A program made the translations under genes and the position numbers. A model generated the notes under the pieces. The model was not told the origin of the DNA, ran no database searches, and saw only the letters and a program-made list of their open reading frames with translations. A stretch of 17,198 nucleotides of DNA from Oscillospiraceae bacterium (GTDB lineage: Bacteria; Bacillota; Clostridia; Oscillospirales; Ruminococcaceae), in the NCBI GenBank assembly GCA_900768245.1, contig CAAGCE010000119.1:1-17198 (forward strand). Direction: 5' to 3'. This document shows, in pieces, positions 7,127 through 13,995 of this stretch; position 1 is the first letter of the stretch; every line of letters begins with the position of its first letter.

Positions 7127-7970
7127 AAATGAATACGGTGAGGTGCTTGATCTTTCAAGTGGAAATATCCGTGCGGTAAAGGCTGACGGCTTATGTCTGA
7201 AGTCGGAGCTTAAAACTGTTGAGAGTGCTGACCTTATCGGTTCGGCTTATGTTACGGGGCATATCGGCTGCCGCAGGATAAGTCTTGTACTTTATGCTTT
7301 CGGCAGCTATGAAAAGCTCAGTCCTGTGATATTTTCGGCATTCAGGGTGCTGAAAAACGGAGTTCTCACTGTTTTATACGATGACGGCAGGGTGAGGAAA
7401 ACGACCTGCATAACGGAAAGCATTGACTATCCTCTTATAAAAGGCTGCGGAAAAGCTGTTGTCACGTTTTTGTGTCCGTCGCCCTATTTTGAGGATATTG
7501 GGTGGGAAGATGTGCAGCTTTGCGGTGAAAATGAGCTTATTGAATTTGACGGATTTGAGCTGCCTGAGGAGGATATTCTGGAGCTTTCTTCGATAAATGA
7601 CAGATACTCGGCGGCATTGATAAATCACGGTGATACCGATATAGGCTGCATTATTACCGTTTCGGCTTCACGAAGGGCAGGCGGCATAAAGATCATCAAT
7701 CCGGATACAAAACAGCAGCTTGCGATAAATTACCCTGTTTATGCAGGAGCGGTGCTTGTTTTTGACACCCGTTCGGGACACAAGTCTATCACTATCAGAA
7801 ATTCATCATCTGCCGACGGTGATGCTGCCGACATAACTCCATACATAAAATGGGGTTCGGAATTTATTAGGCTTTCTCCGGGCAGGAACAGGCTTTATAT
7901 TTCTGCAGAATACGGTCTTGACGGACTTTCGGCTTCCGTTTCCTATTCGCAGCTTTTTGAGGGGGTGTGA
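7110..7970 (+). CDS. Distal tail protein (Dit-like, phage tail family)
   Basis: A 286 aa protein. The start is assigned to ATG 7110, the third of three adjacent ATG codons, because GGGGGTGAT at 7097-7105 lies at the right distance. That is the same ribosome-site form used by terL. The protein opens with RLTYENEYGEVLDL. It then has a SAYVTGHIGCRRISLVLYAFGSYEKLSPVIFSAFR region and a YFEDIGWEDV segment typical of the N-terminal ring domain of SPP1 gp19.1/Dit-type proteins. The second half (RRAGGIKIINPDTKQQLAINYPVYAGAVLVFDTRSG) is the galectin/C-terminal beta-sandwich part. Dit forms the hexameric hub at the tail tip, between tube and adhesin. Here no tube precedes it. The stop is separated by one base from the next start. 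Confidence 0.78.
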   Translation: MRLTYENEYGEVLDLSSGNIRAVKADGLCLKSELKTVESADLIGSAYVTGHIGCRRISLVLYAFGSYEKLSPVIFSAFRVLKNGVLTVLYDDGRVRKTTCITESIDYPLIKGCGKAVVTFLCPSPYFEDIGWEDVQLCGENELIEFDGFELPEEDILELSSINDRYSAALINHGDTDIGCIITVSASRRAGGIKIINPDTKQQLAINYPVYAGAVLVFDTRSGHKSITIRNSSSADGDAADITPYIKWGSEFIRLSPGRNRLYISAEYGLDGLSASVSYSQLFEGV

Positions 7971-7971
7971 T

Positions 7972-9060
7972 ATGGATATTTATATTTATAACAGCAGTGC
8001 AATGCTCCTTGGCATAACAGATGTCATTGCCTCCCTTAAATGGACAAAACGTTTTTTCAGGGGTGATGATTTTACTGCGGTATTTCCTGCAACGGAGCAT
8101 AATCTTTCGCTTATTGCAAAGAAGTGCATTATTGAAGTTCCCAACAGATACTGCGGTTTTATCACTTCATTGCGTATAACGACAAAAAACAGCTCGGAGG
8201 TAATTATCGCAAAGGGCGTATCGATCGACGGTATGCTTTCAAGACGTATCATTGCATATGGAAATACTTCCGACAGCCTTATGGAGCTGCTGGATAAAAA
8301 TGCGGGAGCAGCTTCGGCTTATCTTCACCGTGCCTTTGAGAACACGGTCTTTGACACCGATGTAAGCTGCGAGGGAATGTTAAGCGACATATTAAGATAC
8401 AAAAGTGCGGACAGGTATGTTGAGATAGTGGGAAAGGCAAAGGGCTTCGGCGTCAAGGCTGAAATTGTTCACAGTGAGGACAGCATTTACAATCACATAC
8501 GCTTTTACGGCAGATATGCTGCTGATCGCTCGGTAAATCAGAGTGAAAAAACTCCTGTTATCTTTGCCGATATTTATGACAGCATTTCGGAATGCGGGTA
8601 TTTTTACAGTGAGGCGGGAGAAGTAAATTCTATCGTTCTTTACTCTGACCCAAAGCCCGATTATGCTGAAAATATTGATATTCCCGCTTATGTCGGCTGT
8701 ACAGTTCCCGACAGTAACACAGGCTACAGCGTTATTGAAAGGGCGGTAAAGACTGAGCCTAAGATAAAATACAATATCGTAACAAGCGGTGAAAAGATAA
8801 CATACATACCTGTTCTCGACACGGCGGCAATGGAGGCTGAAGCTGATGAATATGTTCATTCAAATACAGCTCCGCCTACCGACAGAATGAGCGGTGTGCT
8901 TAAAATAGGCGAGGACTATACGGAACGCTTTGATGTTGGGGATATTGTAACGCTTTGCTGCAAGCGTTGGGGTATAGTCAAGCACGAACGCATCTGCGAA
9001 ATAACGGAGGTCTATGATGCGGACGGTGTTTCAATAACCGCTGTCACAGGCGGAAAATAA
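7972..9060 (+). CDS. Gp37-like baseplate/tail-associated protein
   Basis: A 362 aa protein with ATG at 7972 behind GGGGGTG; an in-frame codon upstream inside dit is not supported by a ribosome site. The N-terminal motif (DIYIYNSSAMLLGITDVIASLKWTKRFFRGDDF) and the later SVNQSEKTPVIFADIYDS and ERFDVGDIVTLCCKRWGI segments fit the siphovirus ReqiPepy6 Gp37-like family. This family serves as the tail-associated hub protein, the counterpart of gp27/Tal N-terminal domains. It is likely trimeric and sits under Dit. No peptidase or cell-wall hydrolase domain is fused to it, and it is short compared with the long Tal proteins of many siphophages. The order Dit, Gp37-like, receptor-binding protein is canonical. 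Confidence 0.75.
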   Translation: MDIYIYNSSAMLLGITDVIASLKWTKRFFRGDDFTAVFPATEHNLSLIAKKCIIEVPNRYCGFITSLRITTKNSSEVIIAKGVSIDGMLSRRIIAYGNTSDSLMELLDKNAGAASAYLHRAFENTVFDTDVSCEGMLSDILRYKSADRYVEIVGKAKGFGVKAEIVHSEDSIYNHIRFYGRYAADRSVNQSEKTPVIFADIYDSISECGYFYSEAGEVNSIVLYSDPKPDYAENIDIPAYVGCTVPDSNTGYSVIERAVKTEPKIKYNIVTSGEKITYIPVLDTAAMEAEADEYVHSNTAPPTDRMSGVLKIGEDYTERFDVGDIVTLCCKRWGIVKHERICEITEVYDADGVSITAVTGGK

Positions 9061-9071
9061 GGAGGATCTTT

Positions 9072-10655
9072 ATGTCAAACGAATACGGCTTTTTTGCAAG
9101 TAAGGACGGCGACCGAAAATACGGTGCGGCTGACTTATGCGCATACTTTTCGGACATTTTCACTGACGGCGTACTTGGCGGCAATGCTTCGGAGCTGCGT
9201 GTATATCCGAATAACAAAATGGTGCTTAACGTAAGTGCAGGCACGGCTTACATCAAGGGCAGATTTTACAGACCGCAGACCGTCAAGACCATTACTCTGA
9301 GCGACAGCGACGATACCAATGCAAGATACGACCTTATTGTCATACGTCTTGACTACACAAAGAGGTCTGTATATCTCACCAAAATTGACGGTATACCGTC
9401 CGCCGAGCCTGCTGTGCCGGACATTGAACGCAATGAGAATTATTATGACCTGTGCCTTGCGAAAATCTATATAAAGCCTGCGGCGACTGAAATAACCGCT
9501 GCCGACATCACCGACACAAGATTTGACACGGCTCTTTGCGGAATTGTAACGGGTGTTGTTGATACTATTGACACATCGGAGCTGTTTGCTCAGTATCAGG
9601 CAGCTTGGGATTTGCTTATGCAGAGTTTCAGCGGTGATGAGCAGGCTATCATTGCGGCTTATGATAATCTTAACCGCATCAGACCGCTTGAAATTGGCGG
9701 TACAAACTTGCTGTTTAACACGGGTTTCAATGGGCGTACAGCTTGGTACCCGAAAGAAAATGCAGTTTTAACTACTGACAGCCGTGTTTTAAAAGTAGTG
9801 CCTGCCAATGCAAATTACAGCGGTGTCAACCAGGGTACAGACCTTACAAAAGGCAAATACACTTTATCGGCTGATATTAAGGCTGACGCAAGCCGTAACA
9901 TTAAATACGGTGCAAACGCAAGCGGTCAGATGTTTATGTCGGGTGTGGATATTACTTCCGAATGGCAGCATATCAAATTCAGCTTTGAAATTCCTGCCGA
10001 TGCGAGATACTATGTATTTTTCCAAGGAAATATGGACGTTACGCCGTTCTATCTGAAAAATGTAAAGCTGGAACGCGGAACAGAAGCGACAGACTGGTCG
10101 CCTTCGCCTTATGATACGCCTGTCGGTGTGCAGAGGGGAACGGTAACTTTAACGCCAAGCGGCAACAAACAAGTGCCTGTCAATGTGCAGTTTGCAGTGC
10201 CGTATAAAACCGCACCGAGCATAGCGGTATCGTCAAGCGGTTATCAGACAGGAGGCGACTTAACCGGTAACACGCCTATTGTTTACAACAAAACAACAAC
10301 AGGATTTACGGTAAGCAGTCAGTATACAAGCAATGTCACTATTGACTGGGTAGCTGTTGGAGAGTATGATACAACATTGCCAACGGTAACGATAACATCA
10401 CAGCCGCAGGATATGAGTGCAGCAAACGGAGCGTCAGCAACTTGCAGCGTTACGGCAGAGGGTACAAATTTGTCATATCAGTGGTTATTTAGTACTGATA
10501 ACGGTGTTACTTGGCGTGTATCGAGCGGTAAAACAGCACAGTATACTGTTATTGCACAGACACAATATAACGGGTATTTATATCGCTGCCGTGTAACGAA
10601 CGGTGCGGGTGTAGCTGTATTGTCAGATGCGGCAACACTGACCGTGACCGACTAA
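9072..10655 (+). CDS. Receptor-binding/baseplate protein with CBM-like and Ig-like domains
   Basis: A 527 aa modular adhesin with ATG at 9072 behind GGAGGATC. Residues 1 to about 205 are the attachment module found in many Firmicute baseplate proteins (YGFFASKDGDRKYGAADL opening, then a DLIVIRLDYTKRSVYLTKIDG strand pair and a helix near 190). Residues about 208-345 look like a carbohydrate-binding beta-sandwich (NLLFNTGFNGRTAW ... YLKNVKLERGTEATDWSPSPYD), the well-known ending of phage CBM modules. Residues about 346-433 are a further beta domain with a repeated polar, Thr-rich pattern. Residues about 435-527 form an Ig-like domain with a conserved Cys, a Trp (YQW) and a YRC motif. The Ig-like and CBM-like parts most likely bind surface glycans and are probably exchangeable. 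Stop at 10653-10655, followed by GGGGG for the next gene. Confidence 0.75.
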   Translation: MSNEYGFFASKDGDRKYGAADLCAYFSDIFTDGVLGGNASELRVYPNNKMVLNVSAGTAYIKGRFYRPQTVKTITLSDSDDTNARYDLIVIRLDYTKRSVYLTKIDGIPSAEPAVPDIERNENYYDLCLAKIYIKPAATEITAADITDTRFDTALCGIVTGVVDTIDTSELFAQYQAAWDLLMQSFSGDEQAIIAAYDNLNRIRPLEIGGTNLLFNTGFNGRTAWYPKENAVLTTDSRVLKVVPANANYSGVNQGTDLTKGKYTLSADIKADASRNIKYGANASGQMFMSGVDITSEWQHIKFSFEIPADARYYVFFQGNMDVTPFYLKNVKLERGTEATDWSPSPYDTPVGVQRGTVTLTPSGNKQVPVNVQFAVPYKTAPSIAVSSSGYQTGGDLTGNTPIVYNKTTTGFTVSSQYTSNVTIDWVAVGEYDTTLPTVTITSQPQDMSAANGASATCSVTAEGTNLSYQWLFSTDNGVTWRVSSGKTAQYTVIAQTQYNGYLYRCRVTNGAGVAVLSDAATLTVTD

Positions 10656-10669
10656 AAAGGGGGATATAT

Positions 10670-10957
10670 ATGGACGATGTGATTTTTAATGACGGCATTA
10701 TCCGTCAGATAACAGTTGACGATAACAACGTTGTGCAGGCTTGCAGTATCGGCGGATATATCGAGGGCGGTATTGATGTTGATGAAATTCCGGGTGATGT
10801 TTTCATTTGCCCACGTAAATGGTGCTATTCCGACGGTGAATACACGGAAAATGCCGACTACAAAGAGCCGATGCAGGAGCCAACGCAGGAAGAACGTGTA
10901 GCGGCTCTTGAAGATGCAATGCAGGAGCTTATTTTAATGCAGTTAGGGGGTGAATAA
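10670..10957 (+). CDS. Small baseplate-adjacent phage protein, unknown function
   Basis: A 95 aa protein with ATG at 10670 behind AGGGGG. It is acidic and beta-rich at its N-terminus (NDGIIRQITVDDNNVVQACSIGGYI) and ends in a predicted helix after a QEPTQEERVAALEDAM stretch. That stretch is the kind of C-terminal coiled segment seen in small proteins between tail fibre and lysis genes (comparable in place to the XkdW group). No enzyme motif is visible. The next start lies one base after its stop. A role as a fibre chaperone or baseplate accessory is possible but not shown. Confidence 0.65.
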   Translation: MDDVIFNDGIIRQITVDDNNVVQACSIGGYIEGGIDVDEIPGDVFICPRKWCYSDGEYTENADYKEPMQEPTQEERVAALEDAMQELILMQLGGE

Positions 10958-10958
10958 A

Positions 10959-11084
10959 ATGGCTGAATTTTTAGCGTACCGCATTATTTGCGGAAAGCTT
11001 ACATTTGACAAGGTGCCTGCAAGATTAAAGGCTGACGTCAAGGCTGTACTTACAGACCTTGGATATGCAGACTTAGCGGAATAG
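10959..11084 (+). CDS. Very small phage protein, XkdX-like position
   Basis: A 41 aa ORF with ATG at 10959, one base after the preceding stop, and AGGGGG at about 10945-10950. The sequence begins MAEFLAYRIICGKLTFDKVP and ends in LTDLGYADLAE. It is a short helical protein of the size and location (between fibre accessory and lysis genes) of the XkdX family. Its codon pattern matches its neighbours and the 5' and 3' spacings are tight, so it is probably real. The function is unknown. Confidence 0.6.
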   Translation: MAEFLAYRIICGKLTFDKVPARLKADVKAVLTDLGYADLAE

Positions 11085-11097
11085 GAGGAAGAACAAA

Positions 11098-11271
11098 ATG
11101 ACAAATGAAACAAGATGCGAAATAATCAAAAGTCTTGCTCTTGGAATGAGCGTTGAGCAGGTCGCAGCTGCGGAAGATGTTGCAGCAGCTGAGATTGAGC
11201 AGATAGCATATGATGAGGCGGACGCTGTCGCCAGAGAGCGTGATTATTTTAAGCAGTCAGGGAGGTTATAA
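11098..11271 (+). CDS. Small acidic protein with HTH-like helix, unknown
   Basis: A 57 aa ORF with ATG at 11098 behind AGGAGGA at 11083-11089. It is helical and alanine- and glutamate-rich. The segment KSLALGMSVEQVAAAEDVAA resembles a helix-turn-helix (a turn at GMS between two helices). It is followed by a charged tail ending in FKQSGRL. Its last codons contain the GGAGG used by the lysozyme gene. It could be a small regulator or a phage structural accessory; the sequence alone does not decide. No membrane segment is present, so it is not a holin. Confidence 0.55.
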   Translation: MTNETRCEIIKSLALGMSVEQVAAAEDVAAAEIEQIAYDEADAVARERDYFKQSGRL

Positions 11272-11274
11272 GCC

Positions 11275-12015
11275 ATGTGTGCTTTATGTACCAAAATTAT
11301 AGACATATCCAAGCATAATACGATTACCGACTTTAAGGCTGTAAAGGCTGCAGGCATTGACGGCGTTATTATCCGTGCGGGGTATGGACGCGTAATAAGC
11401 CAAAAAGACAAGACCTTTGACGGCTTTTATACTGCTGCAAAGGCGGCGGGCTTAAAGGTAGGCGCATATTGGTACAGTTACGCAGCAAGTGCAGCGGAAG
11501 CGGAAATTGAAGCGGCTGTTTTTGCAAAGGCAATTGAGGGCAAACGCTTTGAGCTGCCCGTGTATTACGACATTGAGGAGAGCAAGCACCTTGCGCTTGG
11601 GCTTAAAGTATGCTCTGAGATGATCGACCGTTTTTGCTCGCATATGGAGCAGCACGGCTATTATGCAGGCATATACTCATTTGACGCTTTTTACGGTAAT
11701 ATATCGGACGATGTAAAGCGTAAATACACAAAATGGGTCGCAAGGGTCGAGGACGTTAAGCCCGTGAGATGTACTAATTATGATATGTGGCAGTATACAT
11801 GGGAGGGCAAAATCAACGGCGTGTCGGGTGAGGTTGACATAAGTCGCTGCTACAAGGATTTTGCAAGCATAGTCAAATTCAAAGGCTTAAATGGTTATAG
11901 TGCTGCAAAGTACAGCGTTACCGCAAGCACAGTCGGTCTTGATAAGGCAAAGGCAGACGCTGTTGCGGAGATGTGCAAGCAGCAGGGTATGACAGTAAAA
12001 ATTGCGGAGGTGTAA
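11275..12015 (+). CDS. GH25 endolysin (1,4-beta-N-acetylmuramidase)
   Basis: A 246 aa glycoside hydrolase family 25 lysozyme with ATG at 11275, with GGAGG at 11261-11265. The sequence shows the family landmarks: IIDISKHN with D10, RAGYG, GAYWYSYAAS, the catalytic D-x-E pair D99/E101 in YYDIEES, GYYAGIYSF, and the closing WQYTWEGKINGVSGEVDISRCY. The enzyme cuts the beta-1,4 bond between MurNAc and GlcNAc in peptidoglycan. Residues after about 213 (YSVTASTVGLDKAKADAVAEMCKQQG...) form a short domain reminiscent of SPOR/wall-binding tails, seemingly a half-length version. There is no signal peptide, so release depends on the holin encoded directly downstream. It works with the holin as the lysis cassette. 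Confidence 0.92.
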   Translation: MCALCTKIIDISKHNTITDFKAVKAAGIDGVIIRAGYGRVISQKDKTFDGFYTAAKAAGLKVGAYWYSYAASAAEAEIEAAVFAKAIEGKRFELPVYYDIEESKHLALGLKVCSEMIDRFCSHMEQHGYYAGIYSFDAFYGNISDDVKRKYTKWVARVEDVKPVRCTNYDMWQYTWEGKINGVSGEVDISRCYKDFASIVKFKGLNGYSAAKYSVTASTVGLDKAKADAVAEMCKQQGMTVKIAEV

Positions 12016-12017
12016 AA

Positions 12018-12428
12018 GTGGCAAACTATATTGATAAGATCGGTAAAATCATTGCGGCGGCTTTATGTACGGCTTTTAGCTTTATGTTTGGCGATATGAG
12101 CGGTATGTTTATCGCACTTATTGTACTTATCGTACTGGACTACATTACGGGCGTTATGGCGGCTGCGGTTGAGCACAAGCTCAGCAGTGAGATAGGCGCA
12201 AGGGGCATTGCCAAAAAGGTATTTATGCTGCTTATAGTGGCAATTGCCAACATCGTTGATGTGAACGTGGTTGGCGGCGACGCTCACGCGCTTAAATCCG
12301 TTGTGATAGTATTTTATATCGCAAATGAGGCTATAAGCCTCCTTGAAAATGCGGGGCGGCTTGGTGTGCCGCTGCCAAAAAAGCTGCTTGATGTGCTTGC
12401 GCAGCTTAAAGATAAGGCGGATAAATAA
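12018..12428 (+). CDS. Phage holin (toxin secretion/lysis holin family 4)
   Basis: A 136 aa membrane protein. The start is the GTG at 12018, with GGAGGTG at 12006-12012; there is no better ATG, and upstream in-frame codons fall inside the lysozyme gene. Hydrophobic segments lie at about 8-24, 27-50 (FIALIVLIVLDYITGVMAAA, containing the DYITG signature of the family), 66-84 (KKVFMLLIVAIANIVDV) and 96-112. The C-terminus ends in a charged helix (LAQLKDKADK). The holin opens the cytoplasmic membrane at a set time so that the lysozyme reaches the wall. It is the last plus-strand phage gene and is followed by a strong terminator. Confidence 0.9.
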   Translation: MANYIDKIGKIIAAALCTAFSFMFGDMSGMFIALIVLIVLDYITGVMAAAVEHKLSSEIGARGIAKKVFMLLIVAIANIVDVNVVGGDAHALKSVVIVFYIANEAISLLENAGRLGVPLPKKLLDVLAQLKDKADK

Positions 12429-12440
12429 GGCATAAAAATG

Positions 12441-12482
12441 CCCCGTCGCTCTCTGATCGAGGGCGGCGGGGTTTGTTATTTT
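12441..12482. terminator. Bidirectional terminator between late genes and convergent minus operon
   Basis: CCCCGTCGCTCTC (12441-12453) pairs with GAGGGCGGCGGGG (12459-12471), with wobble pairs, around a 5 nt loop. TTTGTTATTTT follows on the plus strand. On the minus strand the same stem is followed by CATTTTTATG, so it can also stop the convergent operon ending at 12500. Confidence 0.88.
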
Positions 12483-12499
12483 GCCAAATTGTTTATATG

Positions 12500-12703
12500 C
12501 TATATCCAATGCTTACCATCTTTGGATATAATCAACACACAATTAACGCCTATCAGATTACACAAAAAATCATCATCATATTGGTGATGTTGGAAAACTA
12601 AGCGAATTGTAGCCTGCATTATTGCATTGTCACGAGACGAGGCAAGCTCAAACATTTGTACTTTGCCCGCGCGCGTGTCAAAAATTATTTTAAACGCATT
12701 CAT
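12500..12703 (-). CDS. Small hypothetical protein, last gene of minus operon
   Basis: About 67 aa from ATG 12703 (71 aa if GTG 12715 is used; that GTG directly abuts the stop of the upstream gene). GAGTGAT lies just before ATG 12703, which favours it. The sequence (NAFKIIFDTRAGKVQMFELASSRDNAIMQATIRLV, then HHQYDDDFLCNL and VNCVLIISKDGKHW) is an alpha/beta mix with no motif that I recognise. The tight link to the HTH gene suggests a shared role, for example as an accessory or anti-repressor-like partner. That is only a guess. Confidence 0.6.
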   Translation of the reverse strand: MNAFKIIFDTRAGKVQMFELASSRDNAIMQATIRLVFQHHQYDDDFLCNLIGVNCVLIISKDGKHWI

Positions 12704-12715
12704 ACTTTTTATCAC

Positions 12716-13051
12716 TCAAAAGAGATCCGCAGATGCGTCACCAATCATCTCTGCAATCAGAATATATCCTATCATCTGTAAGATATATTCAGGAGGCTCT
12801 CTTGTTCCCAGTTCCCAGTTTTGGAGTGAGCGAGACGGGATGGAAAACTTCCGAGCAAAGGCGGCACGGTTTGAGCCTGTAAGTGCAGCAAAGTCTCCTT
12901 TGCTGACAGCCCAGATGATGTCAAAAGCTTTGACAAGGTTATCGGGCGACAAACGGCAATCAGGCGGATAGCCGTACTCAGCGAGCAAAGCTGCGGCACT
13001 TTCATAATTTTTGGCCTCATCAACATAGGCCAAGTAATGTGTATATTTCAT
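12716..13051 (-). CDS. Helix-turn-helix DNA-binding protein (XRE-like)
   Basis: A 111 aa protein with ATG at 13051 behind GGAGGAAAG. The N-terminal half (YTHYLAYVDEAKNYESAAALLAEYG) is helical and of no clear family. Residues about 59-100 hold a compact HTH (NRAAFARKFSIPSRSLQNWELGTREPPEYILQMIGYIL), with the XRE/Cro-type recognition pattern RSLQNWELG. The family is common next to phage genes in Firmicutes and can act as repressor, activator or antitoxin. The start overlaps the stop of the zinc-finger gene by 4 nt (ATGA) and its stop abuts the next gene, so all three are coupled. Whether it binds the palindrome at 13978-14023 cannot be told from the sequence. Confidence 0.8.
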   Translation of the reverse strand: MKYTHYLAYVDEAKNYESAAALLAEYGYPPDCRLSPDNLVKAFDIIWAVSKGDFAALTGSNRAAFARKFSIPSRSLQNWELGTREPPEYILQMIGYILIAEMIGDASADLF

Positions 13052-13533
13052 ATTCTTTCCTCCGTTTCACTTGTCAATTCAAGGGTCCAACCTAAATAAG
13101 ATTGCCCTTTCCGATTTAATCTAATGTTTCGCTTTATTGTGCGAAATCCCGCAGATATTCTGCGAACTTCATCATCATTACTCCCATCTATACAAAAAAG
13201 ATGGGGATTTTTACGAATAAAGCACATCAAGTTTCGGCATTCATACCGTTCTCCGCTTGGTGAAACTAAAATCCAGCTTTTAGCACTCACATTAGTTTCA
13301 AAGCGTCCGGATTTTGGGGAAGCCATTGCGGCAGGAGTTCCTTTTTTTAAATTCTCTGTGAAGCCACGCTGCTTGGCTGAGCTTGAAAGCGCAGCAATAG
13401 TCGTTGACGGTATTTTTCGCCCTTGACTTACCTGCTTACGCCTTATTTTCATGCACTCTTTGGAGCATGTGACTTTTTTTGCGCTTGGTGATGCCTGAAA
13501 CTCTTTGCCACAAACCAGACAATTCTTTATCAT
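13048..13533 (-). CDS. Zinc-finger phage protein with NUMOD-like C-terminal domain
   Basis: A 161 aa protein with ATG at 13533 behind AGGGAGGTGC. Residues C5, C8, C23 and C27 (CLVC ... CSKEC) form a small zinc ribbon. A basic, low-complexity linker follows. Residues about 84-155 (KSWILVSPSGERYECRNLMCFIRKNPHLF ... GQSYLGWTLE) look like the SPSG..NL..F domain found in NUMOD-type modules near homing endonucleases and in many phage accessory proteins. No nuclease motif (HNH, GIY-YIG) is seen, so it is likely a DNA-binding accessory rather than a homing enzyme. It begins 15 nt downstream of a terminator-like hairpin, suggesting attenuated transcription. Domain naming is by pattern and moderately confident. 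Confidence 0.65.
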   Translation of the reverse strand: MIKNCLVCGKEFQASPSAKKVTCSKECMKIRRKQVSQGRKIPSTTIAALSSSAKQRGFTENLKKGTPAAMASPKSGRFETNVSAKSWILVSPSGERYECRNLMCFIRKNPHLFCIDGSNDDEVRRISAGFRTIKRNIRLNRKGQSYLGWTLELTSETEERI

Positions 13534-13547
13534 TTTTGCACCTCCCT

Positions 13548-13578
13548 AAAAAGTCCCACAGCCTTGCGGTTGCGGGAC
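13548..13578 (-). terminator. Intrinsic terminator inside the minus-strand operon
   Basis: Read on the minus strand, GTCCCGCAACC (13578-13568) pairs with GGCTGTGGGAC (13563-13553) around a 4 nt loop and is followed by TTTTT (13552-13548), with one mismatch and one wobble. It lies between the 96 aa gene and the zinc-finger gene, and ends directly before the ribosome site of the latter. Confidence 0.75.
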
Positions 13579-13608
13579 GACTTTATTCAATTATGGACTG
13601 CTCGGACT

Positions 13609-13899
13609 TTATATTTCTGTTTCATCTTCGCTGAAATCATGGATCCAAGCGTCATAGTCTTGATGGTGAATATAGTCATTGTTCCCCTGCACGTCCATAG
13701 CCATTTTATGATAGCGGCATTTTGCTGCTCGTTTTTTCTGCTCTGCGAAGATTTTTTTTGCGTCATCGCAAACCTCTTTAGCAGCCTCGCACCGTCCTAA
13801 ATAATAGGCGTATGCGATAAGGGCGTTTATGTCGGCGGGCTTTTCGTTAAATCTATAATTTTCAATAGCTTCTTTTACTCTTTCGTTTAAGGTCTTCAT
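13609..13899 (-). CDS. Hypothetical 96 aa protein, first gene of minus operon
   Basis: A 96 aa protein with ATG at 13899 behind AGGAGGAATAA. It opens with a helical stretch (LNERVKEAIENYRFNEKPADINALIAYAYYLGRCEAAKEVCDDAKKIFAEQKKRAA) and ends in a His/Asp-rich acidic tail (HHQDYDAWIHDFSEDETEI). No family is recognised. It is transcribed from the promoter at 13967-13995, with a leader of roughly 60 nt, and is followed by a terminator, so it may be the best expressed gene of the operon. The amphipathic, charged character is compatible with a small regulator or an anti-host factor, but nothing shows this directly. Confidence 0.65.
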   Translation of the reverse strand: MKTLNERVKEAIENYRFNEKPADINALIAYAYYLGRCEAAKEVCDDAKKIFAEQKKRAAKCRYHKMAMDVQGNNDYIHHQDYDAWIHDFSEDETEI

Positions 13900-13966
13900 A
13901 TTTATTCCTCCTAATATATCTTTCGTTTTATTTTGGGTTTGGACTCTTCCCTTACCCTGTGATTAT

Positions 13967-13995
13967 ATTATAGCACCCATTGAGTACAAAGTCAA
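13967..13995 (-). promoter_or_regulatory. Promoter of the minus-strand accessory operon
   Basis: On the minus strand TTGACT (13995-13990) and TATAAT (13972-13967) are separated by exactly 17 bp, and TG precedes the -10 by one base (extended -10). This is a strong sigma-A-type promoter. The spacer contains one arm of a palindromic operator. Confidence 0.88.

Larger units (their letters stand above)
1361..13995. mobile_element. Compact prophage-like element (late genes plus accessory operon), no integrase seen
   Basis: The contiguous block of phage packaging, head, baseplate and lysis genes on the plus strand (1398-12428), plus a convergent small minus-strand operon (12500-13899) with an operator-promoter, reads as one phage-derived island. 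The outer limits are approximate: no attL/attR pair could be found by eye. A tRNA-Pro gene lies just right of the island, with its 3' end facing it, which is a common integration setting. No integrase, excisionase, replication protein, tail tube, tail chaperone pair or tape-measure gene is present in the window. Intact reading frames throughout and tight gene overlaps argue against simple random decay. Confidence 0.8.

Noticed and set aside
8392..8859. 155-codon minus-strand frame inside the Gp37-like gene
   Set aside because: Shadow frame without ribosome site or recognisable domain; the plus-strand gene is clear.
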